Shown: piece after piece, positions 64,000 through 64,000 of the stretch | How the letters are laid out: every line of letters begins with the position of its first letter | How positions within the stretch are numbered: position 1 is the first letter of the stretch | Assembly: GCA_029202385.1 (NCBI GenBank) | Contig: CP119314.1 | Coordinates: forward strand, 2,234,501-2,298,500 | Reading direction: 5' to 3' | Source of the DNA: Candidatus Sphingomonas phytovorans | GTDB taxonomy: Bacteria; Pseudomonadota; Alphaproteobacteria; Sphingomonadales; Sphingomonadaceae | Length of the DNA stretch: 64,000 nucleotides | Notes under the pieces: model-generated | Databases searched by the model: none | What the model was told of the DNA's origin: nothing | Seen by the model: only the letters and a program-made list of their open reading frames with translations | Made by a program: the position numbers and the translations under genes

Positions 64000-64000
64000 G

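Noticed and set aside
1..64000. CRISPR arrays, transposases, integrases or prophage genes
   Set aside because: No regularly spaced repeats and no matching protein signatures were seen on either strand.

Overview
The window is a high-GC alphaproteobacterial chromosome segment, most like Sphingomonas or a close sphingomonad. This rests on GC-rich coding throughout, the order mltA/Tim44-like/secB, dnaA beside rpsT, and mutM-ubiE-ubiB-coaC-coaB-dut. Taxonomy is inferred from gene content, not from a search.

Region 1 (about 1-25.1 kb) is mostly housekeeping: an adrenodoxin-reductase-type ferredoxin reductase, tRNA-Pro(CGG), a trypsin-like serine protease autotransporter with a strong terminator, an NTF2-like protein, a GGDEF-EAL membrane protein, Smr, MltA, a Tim44-like adaptor, SecB, MurJ, TrpS, two lipoproteins, DnaA, ribosomal protein S20, MutM, UbiE, UbiB, a polytopic membrane protein, CoaC, CoaB, Dut, a small secreted protein and a ThiF/MoeB-type adenylyltransferase.

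Region 2 (about 25.1-64 kb, running off the right edge) is a large Wzx/Wzy-type exopolysaccharide or capsule cluster. Sugar-nucleotide genes are wecB-wecC (UDP-ManNAcA), gmd-fcl (GDP-fucose), a UDP-glucuronate decarboxylase (UDP-xylose), a UDP-glucuronate 4-epimerase-like enzyme, rmlA-rmlB (dTDP-4-keto-6-deoxyglucose), galU, and one unassigned epimerase. A WcaJ-type phosphoglycosyltransferase would start the repeat unit, nine glycosyltransferases would extend it, and two FkbM methyltransferases, one other methyltransferase, a WcaF-like acetyltransferase and two acyltransferase-3 proteins could decorate it. Wzx flippase, two Wzy/WaaL-like polymerase or ligase proteins, a Wza-like lipoprotein and a Wzc-like tyrosine kinase with an eight-tyrosine tail would flip, polymerise and export it. 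Transcription is mainly plus from 26.8 to 49.5 kb, converges with a minus block from 57.6 to 49.5 kb, and then becomes mosaic.

Points that need care: a glycosyltransferase that appears to start at ATT (45690); coaC and coaB in one frame separated by a single TGA; a cluster of AACAGCGG direct and inverted repeats (20913-21057); a possible leader peptide before the second fkbM gene; and a FecR-like secreted small protein with its own long upstream region and terminator inside the cluster. I see no CRISPR array, transposase or phage genes. The exopolysaccharide cluster is of a familiar class, and I could not demonstrate a wholly new biological system.
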